From: Streptomyces sp. NRRL WC-3626 | GTDB taxonomy: Bacteria; Actinomycetota; Actinomycetes; Streptomycetales; Streptomycetaceae | NCBI RefSeq assembly: GCF_000718785.1 | Contig: NZ_JOCA01000020.1 | Span: 62,001 to 126,000, forward strand | Length of the DNA stretch: 64,000 bases | Direction of reading: 5' to 3' | Shown: in pieces, positions 36,594 through 45,895 of the stretch | Layout: every line of letters begins with the position of its first letter | Position numbering within the stretch: the stretch's first letter is position 1 | Made by a program: the position numbers and the translations under genes | Notes under the pieces: generated by a model | Database searches by the model: none | What the model was told of the DNA's origin: nothing | What the model saw: only the letters and a program-made list of their open reading frames with translations

Positions 36594-37268
36594 GTGGACG
36601 ACGTTCTGCGGCGGAATCCGCTCTTCGCGGCGCTCGACGACGAGCAGGCCGCCGAGCTTCGCGCCTCCATGAGTGAGGTGACCCTCGCACGGGGCGACTC
36701 CCTGTTCCACGAGGGCGACCCCGGCGACCGCCTGTACGTGGTCACCGAGGGCAAGGTCAAGCTGCACCGCACGTCCCCCGACGGCCGCGAGAACATGCTG
36801 GCCGTGGTCGGCCCGGGCGAGCTGATCGGCGAGCTGTCGCTGTTCGACCCCGGCCCGCGCACCGCGACCGCCACGGCGCTCACGGAGGTCAAGCTGCTGG
36901 CCCTCGGCCACGGCGACCTGACGCCCTGGCTGAGCGCCCGCCCCGAGGTGGCCACGGCGCTGCTGCGGGCCGTCGCGCGCCGGCTGCGCAAGACCAACGA
37001 CGCCATGTCGGACCTGGTCTTCTCGGACGTCCCGGGCCGTGTCGCGCGCGCCCTGCTGGACCTCTCGCGCCGCTTCGGTGTGCAGTCCGAGGAGGGCATC
37101 CACGTCGTGCACGACCTCACGCAGGAGGAGCTGGCCCAGCTGGTCGGCGCCTCCCGCGAGACGGTCAACAAGGCCCTGGCGGACTTCGCGCAGCGCGGCT
37201 GGCTCCGCCTGGAGGCCCGCGCGGTGATCCTCCTGGACGTCGAACGCCTTGCCAAGCGCTCCCGCTGA
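36594..37268 (+). CDS. crp: cAMP receptor protein Crp
   Basis: 224 aa, the length of S. coelicolor Crp. The cyclic-nucleotide domain covers residues about 15-120 (GELIGELSLFDPGPRTATATA is the phosphate-binding cassette). The C-terminal winged helix has recognition helix region GASRETVNKALADF. Crp controls germination, sporulation timing and antibiotic clusters in Streptomyces. GTG 36594 has AAGGAG at eight bases. It is divergent from nth. Confidence 0.96.
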   Translation: MDDVLRRNPLFAALDDEQAAELRASMSEVTLARGDSLFHEGDPGDRLYVVTEGKVKLHRTSPDGRENMLAVVGPGELIGELSLFDPGPRTATATALTEVKLLALGHGDLTPWLSARPEVATALLRAVARRLRKTNDAMSDLVFSDVPGRVARALLDLSRRFGVQSEEGIHVVHDLTQEELAQLVGASRETVNKALADFAQRGWLRLEARAVILLDVERLAKRSR

Positions 37269-37275
37269 CCCCTCG

Positions 37276-37306
37276 CGGCCCCGTCTTCCCGGAAGGCGGG
37301 GCCGCG
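37276..37306 (+). terminator. Bidirectional terminator between crp and the MBL gene
   Basis: Perfect outer 9-bp stem GCGGCCCCG/CGGGGCCGC with an inner TTCC/GGAA pairing, in the 60-base gap between convergent genes. Confidence 0.8.
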
Positions 37307-37328
37307 TCGTGTCCGCGGCCTTCCGGCC

Positions 37329-38159
37329 CTAGATGAGCCCGTGCTCGTGCAGGTACTCCAGTTGGGCGCGGACCGAGAGTTCCGCGGCCGGCCACAGGGA
37401 GCGGTCGACGTCGGCGTAGACGTGGGTGACGACCTCGGGCGGGGTGCGGTGCCCGTTCTCGACGGCCGTCTCGACCTGGGCGAGGCGGTGGGCGCGGTGG
37501 GCGAGGTAGAACTCGACGGCGCCCTGGGCGTCCTCCAGGACGGGACCGTGGCCGGGCAGGACCGTGTGGACGCCGTCGTCGACCGTGAGCGACCTGAGCC
37601 GGCGCAGCGTGTCCAGGTAGTCGCCGAGACGGCCGTCGGGGTGGGCCACGACGGTCGTACCCCGGCCCAGGACGGTGTCGCCCGTCAGGACCGCCCGGTC
37701 GGCCGGGAGATGGAAGCACAGGGAGTCGGCCGTGTGGCCGGGCGCCGGTACGACCCTCAGCTCCAGGCCGCCGACGGTGACGACGTCCCCGGCGGCCAGC
37801 CCCTCGTCGCCGAGCCGCAGCGCCGGGTCCAGTGCCCGTACTTTCGTGCCGGTCAGCTCGGCGAAGCGGGCGGCGCCCTCGGCGTGGTCGGGGTGACCGT
37901 GCGTCAGCAGGGTGAGGGCGACGCGCTTCCCGGCCTGCTCCGCGGTCGCTACGACGTGCCGCAGATGCCCGTCGTCCAGCGGGCCCGGGTCGACCACGAC
38001 CGCGAGGTCGGAGTCCGGTTCCGACAGGATCCACGTGTTGGTGCCGTCCAGGGTCATCGCCGACGGGTTGGGGGCGAGGACGTTGACGGCACGCGCGGTG
38101 GCGGGACCGGAGAGGACTCCGCCCCGCGGTTGGCCGGGAAGGGTGCTCGCGTCCGTCAT
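37329..38159 (-). CDS. Metallo-beta-lactamase-fold hydrolase (LACTB2-like)
   Basis: 276 aa. The zinc motif is THGHPDHAEG, followed by VVPAPGHTADS, LTGDTVLG and PGHGPVLED. The fold class includes glyoxalase II, ribonucleases and thioesterases. LACTB2-type members cleave RNA or esters, so the exact substrate is unclear. Its ATG overlaps the stop of the upstream Nudix gene (ATGA). M. tuberculosis Rv3677c is the positional counterpart next to crp. Confidence 0.87.
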   Translation of the reverse strand: MTDASTLPGQPRGGVLSGPATARAVNVLAPNPSAMTLDGTNTWILSEPDSDLAVVVDPGPLDDGHLRHVVATAEQAGKRVALTLLTHGHPDHAEGAARFAELTGTKVRALDPALRLGDEGLAAGDVVTVGGLELRVVPAPGHTADSLCFHLPADRAVLTGDTVLGRGTTVVAHPDGRLGDYLDTLRRLRSLTVDDGVHTVLPGHGPVLEDAQGAVEFYLAHRAHRLAQVETAVENGHRTPPEVVTHVYADVDRSLWPAAELSVRAQLEYLHEHGLI

Positions 38160-39037
38160 GCGGGGGCTCCCCCGGTCGGGATGTGCTTGGTGAACTCGTC
38201 GTGCCCCGGCCAGGAGAGCACGATCTCGCCCTCCACCAGGCGCGCGGTGGCCAGCACCGGCGTGAGGTCCCGCGCGGGAGCCGCGTCGAGCGCCTCCGCG
38301 GCCGCGCCGTACGCCGTGAGCTGGCGCAGGGTGGCGATGGTCGGGGGCATCATCAGCAGCTCGCCCCGGTCGTACGCGGCGGCCGCCCCGCGCGGGGTGA
38401 TCCACACCGTGCGGTCGGCCTCCGTGGAGGCGTTGCGGGTGCGCTGCCCCTCGGGGAGCGCGGCGACGAAGAACCACGTGTCGTAGCGGCGCGGCTCGAA
38501 CTCCGGGGTGATCCAGCGCGTCCACGCGCCGAGCAGGTCCGAGCGCAGGACCAGCCCCCGGCGGTCGAGGAACTCCGCGAACGACGTCTCCCGCGCGACC
38601 AGTGCCGCACGGTCCGCCTCCCAGTCCTCGCCCGTGGTGTCGCCGACCACCGAGTCGGGGGTGGGCCCGGCGAGCAGGACGCCCGCCTCCTCGTACGTCT
38701 CCCGTACGGCCGCGCAGACGATCGCCTGGGCGTCCGTCCCGTCGACGCCGAGCCTGTCGGCCCACCACGCGCGCGTGGGCCCCGCCCAGCGGACGTGCCG
38801 GTCGTCGTCGCGCGGGTCGACGCCACCGCCGGGGTAGGCGTACGCGCCGCCGGCGAACGCCATGGACGTACGCCGGCGCAGCATGTGTACGGCGGGTCCG
38901 TCGCCGGTGTCCTTGAGCAGCATGACGGTGGCCGCGCGCCTCGGCACGGCCGGCGTGAGGCCGCCGCCCGCCAGCGCACGGATCCGCTCCGGCCACTCGG
39001 GCGGGTACCACTGCCCGCCGGCCTGCGCATTCACCAT
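38156..39037 (-). CDS. Nudix hydrolase, NUDT19-like
   Basis: 293 aa. The Nudix motif is split. GGAYAYPGGGVDPRDDDRH is followed about 35 residues later by AAVRETYEEAGVLL, so a long insertion separates the first Gly block from the REx2EE block. This insertion is typical of the NUDT7/NUDT19 acyl-CoA group. It is translationally coupled to the MBL hydrolase, and both may act on thioester or CoA-type metabolites. Confidence 0.82.
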   Translation of the reverse strand: MVNAQAGGQWYPPEWPERIRALAGGGLTPAVPRRAATVMLLKDTGDGPAVHMLRRRTSMAFAGGAYAYPGGGVDPRDDDRHVRWAGPTRAWWADRLGVDGTDAQAIVCAAVRETYEEAGVLLAGPTPDSVVGDTTGEDWEADRAALVARETSFAEFLDRRGLVLRSDLLGAWTRWITPEFEPRRYDTWFFVAALPEGQRTRNASTEADRTVWITPRGAAAAYDRGELLMMPPTIATLRQLTAYGAAAEALDAAPARDLTPVLATARLVEGEIVLSWPGHDEFTKHIPTGGAPA

Positions 39038-39273
39038 GGCCGGAGGCTATCCCGTGACGCGCGGATGTTCGAGTGCCCGCCATCGGCGGCGGGGCCGCCA
39101 CTCGACGTACGCCCCCGGGGCGCGCACCGCGCGGCCGCCCTCCGGCGTCGGACGCCGACGAGCACCTCCCACGCGGGGCGTCGGCCACCCGGGCCCGCGA
39201 CACCGGCACGACCCGGGGCGAGGACCGGGAGGCGAACCCCGCCCGCACCCGCCCCGCCCCGCCCCGCCGAGGC

Positions 39274-39741
39274 CTACGCCTCCGTGAGTTCCACCTGGAT
39301 CTCGACCTCCACCGGCGCGTCCAGCGGGAGGACCGCGACGCCCACGGCGCTGCGGGCGTGAACGCCCTTGTCGCCGAGGACCTCGCCGAGGAGTTCGCTC
39401 GCGCCGTTGAGGACGCCCGGCTGGCCGGTGAAGTCCGCGGCGGACGCCACGAAGCCGACGACCTTCACCACACGTGCCACACGGTCCAGGTCCCCGGCGA
39501 CGGACTTGACCGCGGCGAGGGCGTTCAGCGCGCAGGTGCGCGCCAGCTCCTTCGCCTCCTCGGCGGTGACCTCCGCGCCGACCTTGCCGGTCAGCGGAAG
39601 CTTGCCGTCCACCATGGGCAGCTGGCCCGCGGTGAAGACGTAGCGCCCCGAGCGCACGGCCGGCTGGTACGCGGCCAGCGGCGGGACGACCTCCGGCAGG
39701 CTCAGGCCCAGCTCGGCCAGTTTCGCCTCGACGGCGCTCAT
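39274..39741 (-). CDS. RidA/YjgF-family protein
   Basis: 155 aa. Residues such as YVFTAGQLPM and the C-terminal PVEVEIQVELTEA match the YjgF/RidA fold. RidA enzymes hydrolyse reactive enamine/imine intermediates released by PLP enzymes. The catalytic Arg of true RidA near the C-terminus (SARxAVxVxxLP) is changed here to SAVGVAVLPL, so this looks like an Rv3678c-type member with uncertain activity. Its start overlaps the stop of the small DUF4177-like gene. Confidence 0.85.
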   Translation of the reverse strand: MSAVEAKLAELGLSLPEVVPPLAAYQPAVRSGRYVFTAGQLPMVDGKLPLTGKVGAEVTAEEAKELARTCALNALAAVKSVAGDLDRVARVVKVVGFVASAADFTGQPGVLNGASELLGEVLGDKGVHARSAVGVAVLPLDAPVEVEIQVELTEA

Positions 39742-39896
39742 CCCTGCTTCTCGCGCTTCAGGTAGGCCACCAGCTGCTCGGGGTTCGGCCCGGGTACGAC
39801 CTGGACGAGCTCCCAGCCGTCCTCGCCCCAGGTGTCCAGAATCTGCTTGGTCGCGTGGACGAGCAGCGGCACAGTCGCGTATTCCCACTTGGTCAT
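39738..39896 (-). CDS. DUF4177-type small protein
   Basis: 52 aa. MTKWEYATVPLLVHATKQIL and EDGWELVQVVPGP match the DUF4177 pattern (WEY...GWELV). Its stop overlaps the RidA start, so the two are co-translated. The equivalent small gene (Rv3678A) accompanies Rv3678c in mycobacteria. Function is unknown. It is divergent from the first ArsA-like ATPase, with 82 bases between. Confidence 0.82.
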   Translation of the reverse strand: MTKWEYATVPLLVHATKQILDTWGEDGWELVQVVPGPNPEQLVAYLKREKQG

Positions 39897-39965
39897 GCGG
39901 CCGACTCTAGCCGCCGTCCGCGCGCGAACCGCCACCCGGAGCCGCCGGTGCGCGCGGGGAGCATT

Positions 39966-39971
39966 TAGGCT
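39966..39971 (+). promoter_or_regulatory. Probable leaderless -10 for the first ArsA-like gene
   Basis: TAGGCT lies seven bases before GTG 39979. No ribosome site is present. Confidence 0.45.
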
Positions 39972-39978
39972 CGAAGGC

Positions 39979-40956
39979 GTGAGCAGGCTCCAGGTCGTCA
40001 GTGGCAAGGGCGGAACCGGCAAGACCACGGTGGCCGCCGCCCTCGCGCTGGCCCTGGCCACGGAGGGGAAGCGGACGCTTCTCGTCGAGGTCGAGGGCCG
40101 GCAGGGCATCGCACAGCTCTTCGAGACGGAGGCACTGCCCTACGAGGAACGCAAGATCGCGGTCGCTCCGGACGGCGGCGAGGTGTACGCCCTCGCCATC
40201 GACGCCGAGCTGGCCCTTCTGGACTACCTCCAGATGTTCTACAAACTGGGCGGCGCGGGCCGCGCCCTCCGAAAACTCGGCGCGATCGACTTCGCCACGA
40301 CCGTCGCACCCGGCGTGCGGGACGTCCTGCTCACCGGCAAGGCGTGCGAGGCGGTACGGCGCAAGGACCGCGGCGGGCGGTTCGTCTACGACTACGTCGT
40401 GATGGACGCCCCGCCGACCGGCCGCATCACCCGCTTCCTCAACGTCAACGACGAGGTCGCCGGGCTCGCCAAGATCGGCCCGATACACAATCAGGCGCAG
40501 GCCGTCATGCGGGTGCTGAAATCGCCGGAGACGGCCGTGCACCTGGTGACGCTGCTGGAGGAGATGCCGGTCCAGGAGACCGCCGACGGCATCGCGGAAC
40601 TGCGCACCGCGCGGCTTCCGGTGGGGCGTGTCGTCGTGAACATGGTCCGGCCCGAGGTACTGGACGGGGACGGCCTGGAACTCACGGAGTCGGTCCCTCG
40701 TTCCTCCATCGCGCGGGCACTGTCGTCCGCCGGCCTCGGTGGCGCGCGGCGCGGGGGACACGCCGAGCGGCTGGTGGACCCGTTGCTCGCGCAGGCGCGG
40801 GAGTACGCCGAGCGGTACGCGCTGGAGACCGAGCAGCGCGCCGTGCTGGCGGACCTCGGCGTGCCGTTGCACGAACTTCCGCTGTTCGCGGAGGGCATGG
40901 ACCTGGCCGGCCTGTACCAACTGGCGAGGAATCTGCGCGGCCAGGGCGTGTCATGA
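39979..40956 (+). CDS. ArsA/GET3-family ATPase, subunit A (BagA position)
   Basis: 325 aa. The deviant Walker [21 protein letters not shown] at the very N-terminus and the switch motif [17 protein letters not shown] place it in the ArsA/GET3 group. No arsenite-ligand cysteine triad is seen and no arsB is nearby, so arsenic export is unlikely. The pair with the next gene corresponds to Rv3679-Rv3680 and to SCO3577-SCO3578, next to a WhiB-like gene in both genera. GTG 39979 is favoured by the -10 spacing. Confidence 0.88.
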   Translation: MSRLQVVSGKGGTGKTTVAAALALALATEGKRTLLVEVEGRQGIAQLFETEALPYEERKIAVAPDGGEVYALAIDAELALLDYLQMFYKLGGAGRALRKLGAIDFATTVAPGVRDVLLTGKACEAVRRKDRGGRFVYDYVVMDAPPTGRITRFLNVNDEVAGLAKIGPIHNQAQAVMRVLKSPETAVHLVTLLEEMPVQETADGIAELRTARLPVGRVVVNMVRPEVLDGDGLELTESVPRSSIARALSSAGLGGARRGGHAERLVDPLLAQAREYAERYALETEQRAVLADLGVPLHELPLFAEGMDLAGLYQLARNLRGQGVS

Positions 40957-41068
40957 CCGGTCACGCCCGCACGGCCCGCGACGGCGTCCGGCACCACCCC
41001 CACCCGGGCCGCCGCCATCGCCGTACCGGCCCCGTCACGAGCCGCAAGCACCGGAAGCAGGGGATGTC

Positions 41069-42496
41069 ATGAGTCCACAACCGGCGCGGTCCCAGGACCC
41101 GGCACGTCACCGCCTCTCCCCCACTCGCACGCTCGACGTCGACCCGCTGATCGAGGACCCCGCCACCCGGATCGTGGTGTGCTGCGGCTCGGGCGGGGTC
41201 GGCAAGACGACCACCGCGGCGGCGCTGGGCCTGCGCGCGGCCGAGCGGGGACGCAAGGTGGTGGTCCTCACCATCGACCCGGCCCGCCGGCTCGCCCAGT
41301 CCATGGGCATCGACTCGCTGGACAACACCCCGCGCCGGGTGAAGGGCATCGACGACTCCGCGGGCGGTGAACTGCACGCGATGATGCTCGACATGAAGCG
41401 CACCTTCGACGAGATCGTCGAGGCGCACGCGGACTCGGAGCGGGCCTCCGCGATCCTGGGCAACCCCTTCTACCAGTCGCTCTCGGCGGGCTTCGCGGGC
41501 ACGCAGGAGTACATGGCGATGGAGAAGCTGGGCCAGCTGCGGTCCAGGGACGAGTGGGACCTCATCGTGGTCGACACCCCGCCCTCGCGTTCCGCGCTGG
41601 ACTTCCTGGACGCGCCCAAGCGGCTCGGGTCCTTCCTCGACGGCAAGCTGATCCGTGTCCTGCTGGCCCCCGCGAAGGTGGGCGGCCGCGCGGGGATGAA
41701 GTTCCTGAACGTCGGGATGTCGATGATGACCGGCGCCCTCGGCAAGGTGCTGGGCGGGCAGCTGCTGAAGGACGTGCAGACGTTCGTGGCGGCGATGGAC
41801 TCGATGTTCGGCGGGTTCCGTACGCGCGCGGACGCCACGTACAAGCTGCTGCAGGCGCCCGGGACGGCGTTCCTGGTGGTGGCGGCCCCGGAGCGGGACG
41901 CGCTGCGCGAGGCCGCGTACTTCGTGGAGCGGCTGGCGGCGGAGGACATGCCCCTGGCCGGCCTCGTGCTCAACCGGGTCCATGGCAGCGGCGCGGACGG
42001 GCTGTCGGCCGAGCGGGCGCTGGCCGCCGCGGAAAATCTTGAGGACTCCCGCATTGTGGATCAGGAGGGCGGGAAAGCTGGACTTCGTAACTCTCCCGAA
42101 ACGTACGGCAGTTCAGAACCCCTGGCGTCATCGGACGTCCCCGACGGAGGCTCCCCCGCCCCCACGGACACCGACGCCACAGACACGGACACGGACACCG
42201 ATGGCGCGGACACAGACGGCACGGACGTCGACGACACCGGCCTCGACGGCACGGACGACACGGACGCGGACCGGTCCGTCGACCGGCTCACCGCTGGCCT
42301 GCTGAGGCTGCACGCCGAGCGGATGCGGCTGCTCTCACGCGAGCAGCGCACACGCGACCGCTTCACCGCGCTGCACCCCGAGGTGGCGGTGACCGAGGTG
42401 GCCGCGCTGCCCGGCGACGTGCACGACCTCGCGGGGCTGCGGGACATCGGCGACCGGCTCGCGACCGACCGGCCGGAGCTGCCCGAAACACCCTGA
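41069..42496 (+). CDS. ArsA/GET3-family ATPase, subunit B, with Asp/Thr-rich insert (BagB position)
   Basis: 475 aa from ATG 41069, which has AGGGG upstream. Walker A is [20 protein letters not shown] and the switch is [15 protein letters not shown]. Residues about 360-405 are a low-complexity Asp/Thr run ([18 protein letters not shown]) between the ATPase core and a conserved C-terminal helical segment ([19 protein letters not shown]). It probably forms a heterodimer with the upstream subunit, by analogy to the mycobacterial pair. It is convergent with wblA. Confidence 0.88.
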   Translation: MSPQPARSQDPARHRLSPTRTLDVDPLIEDPATRIVVCCGSGGVGKTTTAAALGLRAAERGRKVVVLTIDPARRLAQSMGIDSLDNTPRRVKGIDDSAGGELHAMMLDMKRTFDEIVEAHADSERASAILGNPFYQSLSAGFAGTQEYMAMEKLGQLRSRDEWDLIVVDTPPSRSALDFLDAPKRLGSFLDGKLIRVLLAPAKVGGRAGMKFLNVGMSMMTGALGKVLGGQLLKDVQTFVAAMDSMFGGFRTRADATYKLLQAPGTAFLVVAAPERDALREAAYFVERLAAEDMPLAGLVLNRVHGSGADGLSAERALAAAENLEDSRIVDQEGGKAGLRNSPETYGSSEPLASSDVPDGGSPAPTDTDATDTDTDTDGADTDGTDVDDTGLDGTDDTDADRSVDRLTAGLLRLHAERMRLLSREQRTRDRFTALHPEVAVTEVAALPGDVHDLAGLRDIGDRLATDRPELPETP

Positions 42497-42544
42497 ACCG
42501 GACGGGCGAACGCCCGGCTCCGGAGCCGAGGAACCCCCGGCCCC

Positions 42545-42573
42545 GGCTGAGTGCCCCCCGAGGGCCCTCAGCC
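42545..42573. terminator. Hairpin at the ArsA-wblA convergent junction
   Basis: GGCTGAG (42545-42551) pairs with CTCAGCC (42567-42573). The right arm includes the wblA stop codon, so termination would act on both strands. Confidence 0.45.
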
Positions 42574-42906
42574 CACCGCCGCGAGGTTCTCGTACACCTC
42601 GTCGTCGTCGAGCGGCACGACACCCGACCCCCGCTCGTACTCCGAGCGCGCGGTCTCCAGCAGCCTGCGCCATGAGGTCACGGTCGGCCGCCGGCGCAGC
42701 AACGCGCGGCGCTCACGCTCCGTCATGCCTCCCCATACGCCGAACTCGACGCGGTTGTCGAGCGCGTCGGCCAGGCATTCGGTACGTACCGGACATCCGG
42801 TGCACACCGCCTTGGCCCTGTTCTGCGCTGCTCCCTGAACGAACAGTTCATCCGGATCGGTAGTGCGGCAGGCAGCCTGCGCACTCCAGTCGGTAACCCA
42901 GCCCAT
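42568..42906 (-). CDS. wblA: WhiB-like iron-sulfur regulator WblA
   Basis: 112 aa, identical in length to S. coelicolor WblA. The four cluster cysteines are in QAACRTT and VCTGCPVRTEC. The GVWGGMTERERR turn and basic RRALLRRRP segment follow. WblA is a pleiotropic regulator that promotes sporulation and represses antibiotic production. M. tuberculosis whiB4 has the same neighbours. ATG 42906 has GAGAGGA upstream. An in-frame ATG at 42963 would add 19 residues. Confidence 0.96.
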   Translation of the reverse strand: MGWVTDWSAQAACRTTDPDELFVQGAAQNRAKAVCTGCPVRTECLADALDNRVEFGVWGGMTERERRALLRRRPTVTSWRRLLETARSEYERGSGVVPLDDDEVYENLAAVG

Positions 42907-43336
42907 ACCGGCGCCGTCCTCTCCCGAATCGAGGCTCCCCCACGGCGGCAGCGGCATATTCACCGCCGCCAGTTGAGGACGTTACGGAAGGTGGGCACGG
43001 CGCAACACCCCCAGCGGGCCCAATCTTGAATGGCCCGAACGGACTATGGGTAAGCGGCAGATCACCCGGGGGAGTGAGGGGGCGACATGCGTGACGAAAC
43101 CGGCAATCCTGGTCAATTCAGTTGCGTCACAACGGACACCGCATGACACACGAGGCGGATCCGGACACGCACTCAACATCCCTCGACGCAAACCCGTACG
43201 AAAAAAGTCGAGGAGATCCGGAACGATTCGGGGTCGCCGGACGTATTGATACGTGGCCTCACTGCTGTGACAGTTGAGAGCAGCTTAGGCCAAGGCATAT
43301 ACGCTTGTCCGGCGAATGAGAACGTAGGCTGCTCCC
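42907..43336. other. Long wblA-PBP divergent control region
   Basis: 430 bases with no gene I can support. It is less GC-rich than its surroundings and holds several A-rich and T-rich runs. wblA of Streptomyces is known to have a long, heavily regulated upstream region (BldD and other regulators). I could not pinpoint an individual operator by eye. Confidence 0.5.
43325..43330 (+). promoter_or_regulatory. Probable leaderless -10 for the PBP gene
   Basis: TAGGCT lies six bases before ATG 43337, leaving no space for a ribosome site. Confidence 0.45.
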
Positions 43337-45628
43337 ATGCCAAAGAAGCGCTCGGGCGGTGGTCTGTCCTCCACGCAGCAGGCCGCCAAGTTCCTCGGTG
43401 TCAGTGTCCTCGCGGGTGCCGTCATGGCCGGCATCGCGCTGCCCGCCGTCGGCGCGCTCGGCCTGGCGGCCAAGGGATCGGTCGAGAGCTTCGACGAGCT
43501 CCCGGCCAATCTCAAGACGCCGCCGCTGAGCCAGCGCACCAGCATCCTCGACGCGAACGGCGGCCAGATCGCCACCGTCTACTCGCGCGACCGCACGGTG
43601 GTCCCCCTCAAGAACGTCTCGCCGTATCTGCAGAAGGCGATCGTCGCGATCGAGGACTCGCGCTTCTACGAGCACGGCGCGGTCGACCTGAAGGGCGTCC
43701 TGCGCGCGCTCAACAAGAACGCGCGCAGCGGTGAGGTCTCCGAGGGCGCGTCCACGCTCACCCAGCAGTATGTGAAGAACGTCTTCGTCGAGGAGGCGGG
43801 CGACGACCCGACGAAGGTCGCGCAGGCCACCCAGCAGACCATCGGCCGCAAGATCGCGGAACTGAAGTACGCGATCCAGGTCGAGGAGGAGCTGGGCAAG
43901 AAGAAGATCCTCGAGAACTATCTGAACATCACCTTCTTCGGCCAGCAGGCGTACGGCGTCGAGGCCGCCGCCCATCGCTACTTCTCCAAGTCCGCCAAGG
44001 ACCTCAACCTCCAGGAGTCCGCCCTCCTCGCCGGCATCGTCCAGTCGCCGAGCCGGTACGACCCGGTCAACGACGAGGCGGAGGCGAAGAAGCGGCGCAA
44101 TGTCGTCATCGCGCGGATGGCCCAGGTCGGCGACGTCTCGCAGGCGCAGGCCGACAAGGCGGCGAAGGCCCCGCTGGGCCTGAAGATCAGCAAGCCGAAG
44201 AACGGCTGCATCACCGCGGTCGACGACGCCGGCTTCTTCTGCGACTACGTGCGCAACGTGTTCCTCAACGACCCGGTCTTCGGCAAGACCAAGGAGGACC
44301 GGGCCAAGATCTGGAACCAGGGCGGTCTGACGATCCGTACGACGCTGGACCCGCAGGCGCAGAGCTCGGTGCGGCAGTCGCTGAAGGACCACGTCAACGC
44401 CAGCGACGAGGTCTCCGCCGCGACCACCCTGGTCGAGCCCGGCACCGGCAAGATCGTCGCGATGGGGCAGTCGAAGCCGTACGGCACCAACGCCAAGCAG
44501 CACGAGACCGTGATCAACTACTCGGTCGACTACGCGATGGGGACGAGCAACGGCTTCCCGACGGGCTCGACGTTCAAGCCGTTCGTGGCCGCCGCCGCCC
44601 TCGAGGAGGGCCGCCCGGCGACCCAGGAGTACCCCTCGCCGTACGAACTGACGGTGCCGAGCCCGATCCAGACGTGCGACAAGCCGTACACCAACGAAGA
44701 CGGCACCAAGATCCCGAACGAGAACGAGTCGGAGAAGGGCCCCTACCGGCTGAAGAAGGCGATGGCCCTCTCGGTCAACACCTACTTCATCGAGATGGTC
44801 GCGGACATCGGCCTCTGCCCGGTCACCAAGATGACCGACAAGCTGCACATCAAGCAGGGCACCGGCAAGAACCTCCCGCAGGTCCCCTCGATCGCCCTCG
44901 GCACCGAGTCCGTCTCCCCGCTCACCATGGCGTCCGCGTACGCCGCCTTCGCCAACCGCGGCATGTACTGCACGCCCATCGCCATCGAGGCGGTCACGCA
45001 GCGGGTGGGCGAGACGAAGAAGAGCCTCGAGGTGCCGAAGTCCACCTGCTCGCGGGCGATGTCGGAGGGCACGGCCGACACCATCAACGCGCTGCTCAAG
45101 GGCGTGGTCGACTCCGGTACCGGCCAGCAGGCCGGCCTCGGCGACCGGGACAACGCGGGCAAGACCGGTACGACCGACGAGCGCCGCAACGCCTGGTTCG
45201 TCGGCTACACGCCCAACCTCTCGGGCGCCGTCTGGGTCGGCAGCGCCACCCAGCAGGTCAAGATGCGGAACATCACCATCGGCGGTGTCTACCACGACCT
45301 GGTCTACGGCTCCGACACTCCGGGCCCGATCTGGAAGGACGCCATGACCGGCGCCCTGGTGGGCAAGGGGGCCGACTCCTTCGTGCCGGTCAACATCCCC
45401 GACCCGGACAAGGAGCGCGAGGAGCGCGAGGACCGCGCAAAGCCGGGCCGCGGCCAGGACGACGGCGGCAACGGCGACAACGAGGGCAACGGCAACGGGG
45501 GCGAAGGCCTCCTCGGCGGTCTGACCGACGGCGGCAACAACGGCGGGAACGACGGAGGCGGCGGCACCGAGCCGACGTTCCCCGAGGGCTTCTTCCGGGG
45601 CAACGACAACGGCGGCGGACGCGGGTAA
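43337..45628 (+). CDS. Class A penicillin-binding protein (glycosyltransferase-transpeptidase)
   Basis: 763 aa bifunctional peptidoglycan synthase. A membrane helix lies at residues about 19-45. The GT51 domain has AIEDSRFYEHGAVD with catalytic Glu106, and GASTLTQQYVKN. The transpeptidase has SxxK at GSTFKPF (Ser411), SxN at ALSVNTYF and KTG at AGKTGTTDE. The tail after residue 700 is Gly/Asn/Asp-rich and disordered. It corresponds in position to ponA2 next to whiB4 in mycobacteria, but lacks PASTA domains. It is divergent from wblA. Confidence 0.95.
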   Translation: MPKKRSGGGLSSTQQAAKFLGVSVLAGAVMAGIALPAVGALGLAAKGSVESFDELPANLKTPPLSQRTSILDANGGQIATVYSRDRTVVPLKNVSPYLQKAIVAIEDSRFYEHGAVDLKGVLRALNKNARSGEVSEGASTLTQQYVKNVFVEEAGDDPTKVAQATQQTIGRKIAELKYAIQVEEELGKKKILENYLNITFFGQQAYGVEAAAHRYFSKSAKDLNLQESALLAGIVQSPSRYDPVNDEAEAKKRRNVVIARMAQVGDVSQAQADKAAKAPLGLKISKPKNGCITAVDDAGFFCDYVRNVFLNDPVFGKTKEDRAKIWNQGGLTIRTTLDPQAQSSVRQSLKDHVNASDEVSAATTLVEPGTGKIVAMGQSKPYGTNAKQHETVINYSVDYAMGTSNGFPTGSTFKPFVAAAALEEGRPATQEYPSPYELTVPSPIQTCDKPYTNEDGTKIPNENESEKGPYRLKKAMALSVNTYFIEMVADIGLCPVTKMTDKLHIKQGTGKNLPQVPSIALGTESVSPLTMASAYAAFANRGMYCTPIAIEAVTQRVGETKKSLEVPKSTCSRAMSEGTADTINALLKGVVDSGTGQQAGLGDRDNAGKTGTTDERRNAWFVGYTPNLSGAVWVGSATQQVKMRNITIGGVYHDLVYGSDTPGPIWKDAMTGALVGKGADSFVPVNIPDPDKEREEREDRAKPGRGQDDGGNGDNEGNGNGGEGLLGGLTDGGNNGGNDGGGGTEPTFPEGFFRGNDNGGGRG

Positions 45629-45663
45629 CGGCTCGGCCGATCCGCGCCCGTACGGCGACGAAA

Positions 45664-45695
45664 GCAGGGCCCGCCGGCCAACCGGCGGGCCCTGC
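45664..45695 (+). terminator. Terminator after the PBP gene
   Basis: Perfect 14-bp arms GCAGGGCCCGCCGG/CCGGCGGGCCCTGC with loop CCAA, 36 bases past the stop. Confidence 0.85.
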
Positions 45696-45741
45696 GCCGT
45701 TCCGCACCCGGTGTCGTCTCCCGGCGGGCTGCCGGGGGGTC

Positions 45742-45837
45742 ACGCCCTGGCACAGCACCTCTCTGACGTGACACCGCTCTGGCGTAACGCGGCTCTGGCG
45801 CAACACCGTTCCGGCGTAACGCCGCTCTGGCGTAATT
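45742..45837. repeat. Six degenerate tandem 16-bp repeats
   Basis: Units of consensus CCGCTCTGGCGTAACG run head to tail. The four from 45774 to 45837 are well conserved (units at 45774, 45790, 45806, 45822). Two before them (45742, 45758) match in about 10 and 12 positions. The array stops right before the transposase remnant. It has no CRISPR-like spacers. Confidence 0.8.
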
Positions 45838-45895
45838 GCGACAACCTGGCCTCCCCCTGTCGCCGTCTCATGTGGTGCCGACGACGATGGTGAGC

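Noticed and set aside
39979..42496. Arsenite efflux pump
   Set aside because: The ATPases lack arsenite-binding cysteines, and no arsB, arsC or arsR is nearby.
43259..45295. 678-codon reverse frame opposite the PBP gene
   Set aside because: Antisense shadow. All PBP motifs are on the plus strand.
45742..45837. CRISPR array
   Set aside because: The 16-bp units are directly abutting and degenerate, with no spacers and no cas genes nearby.
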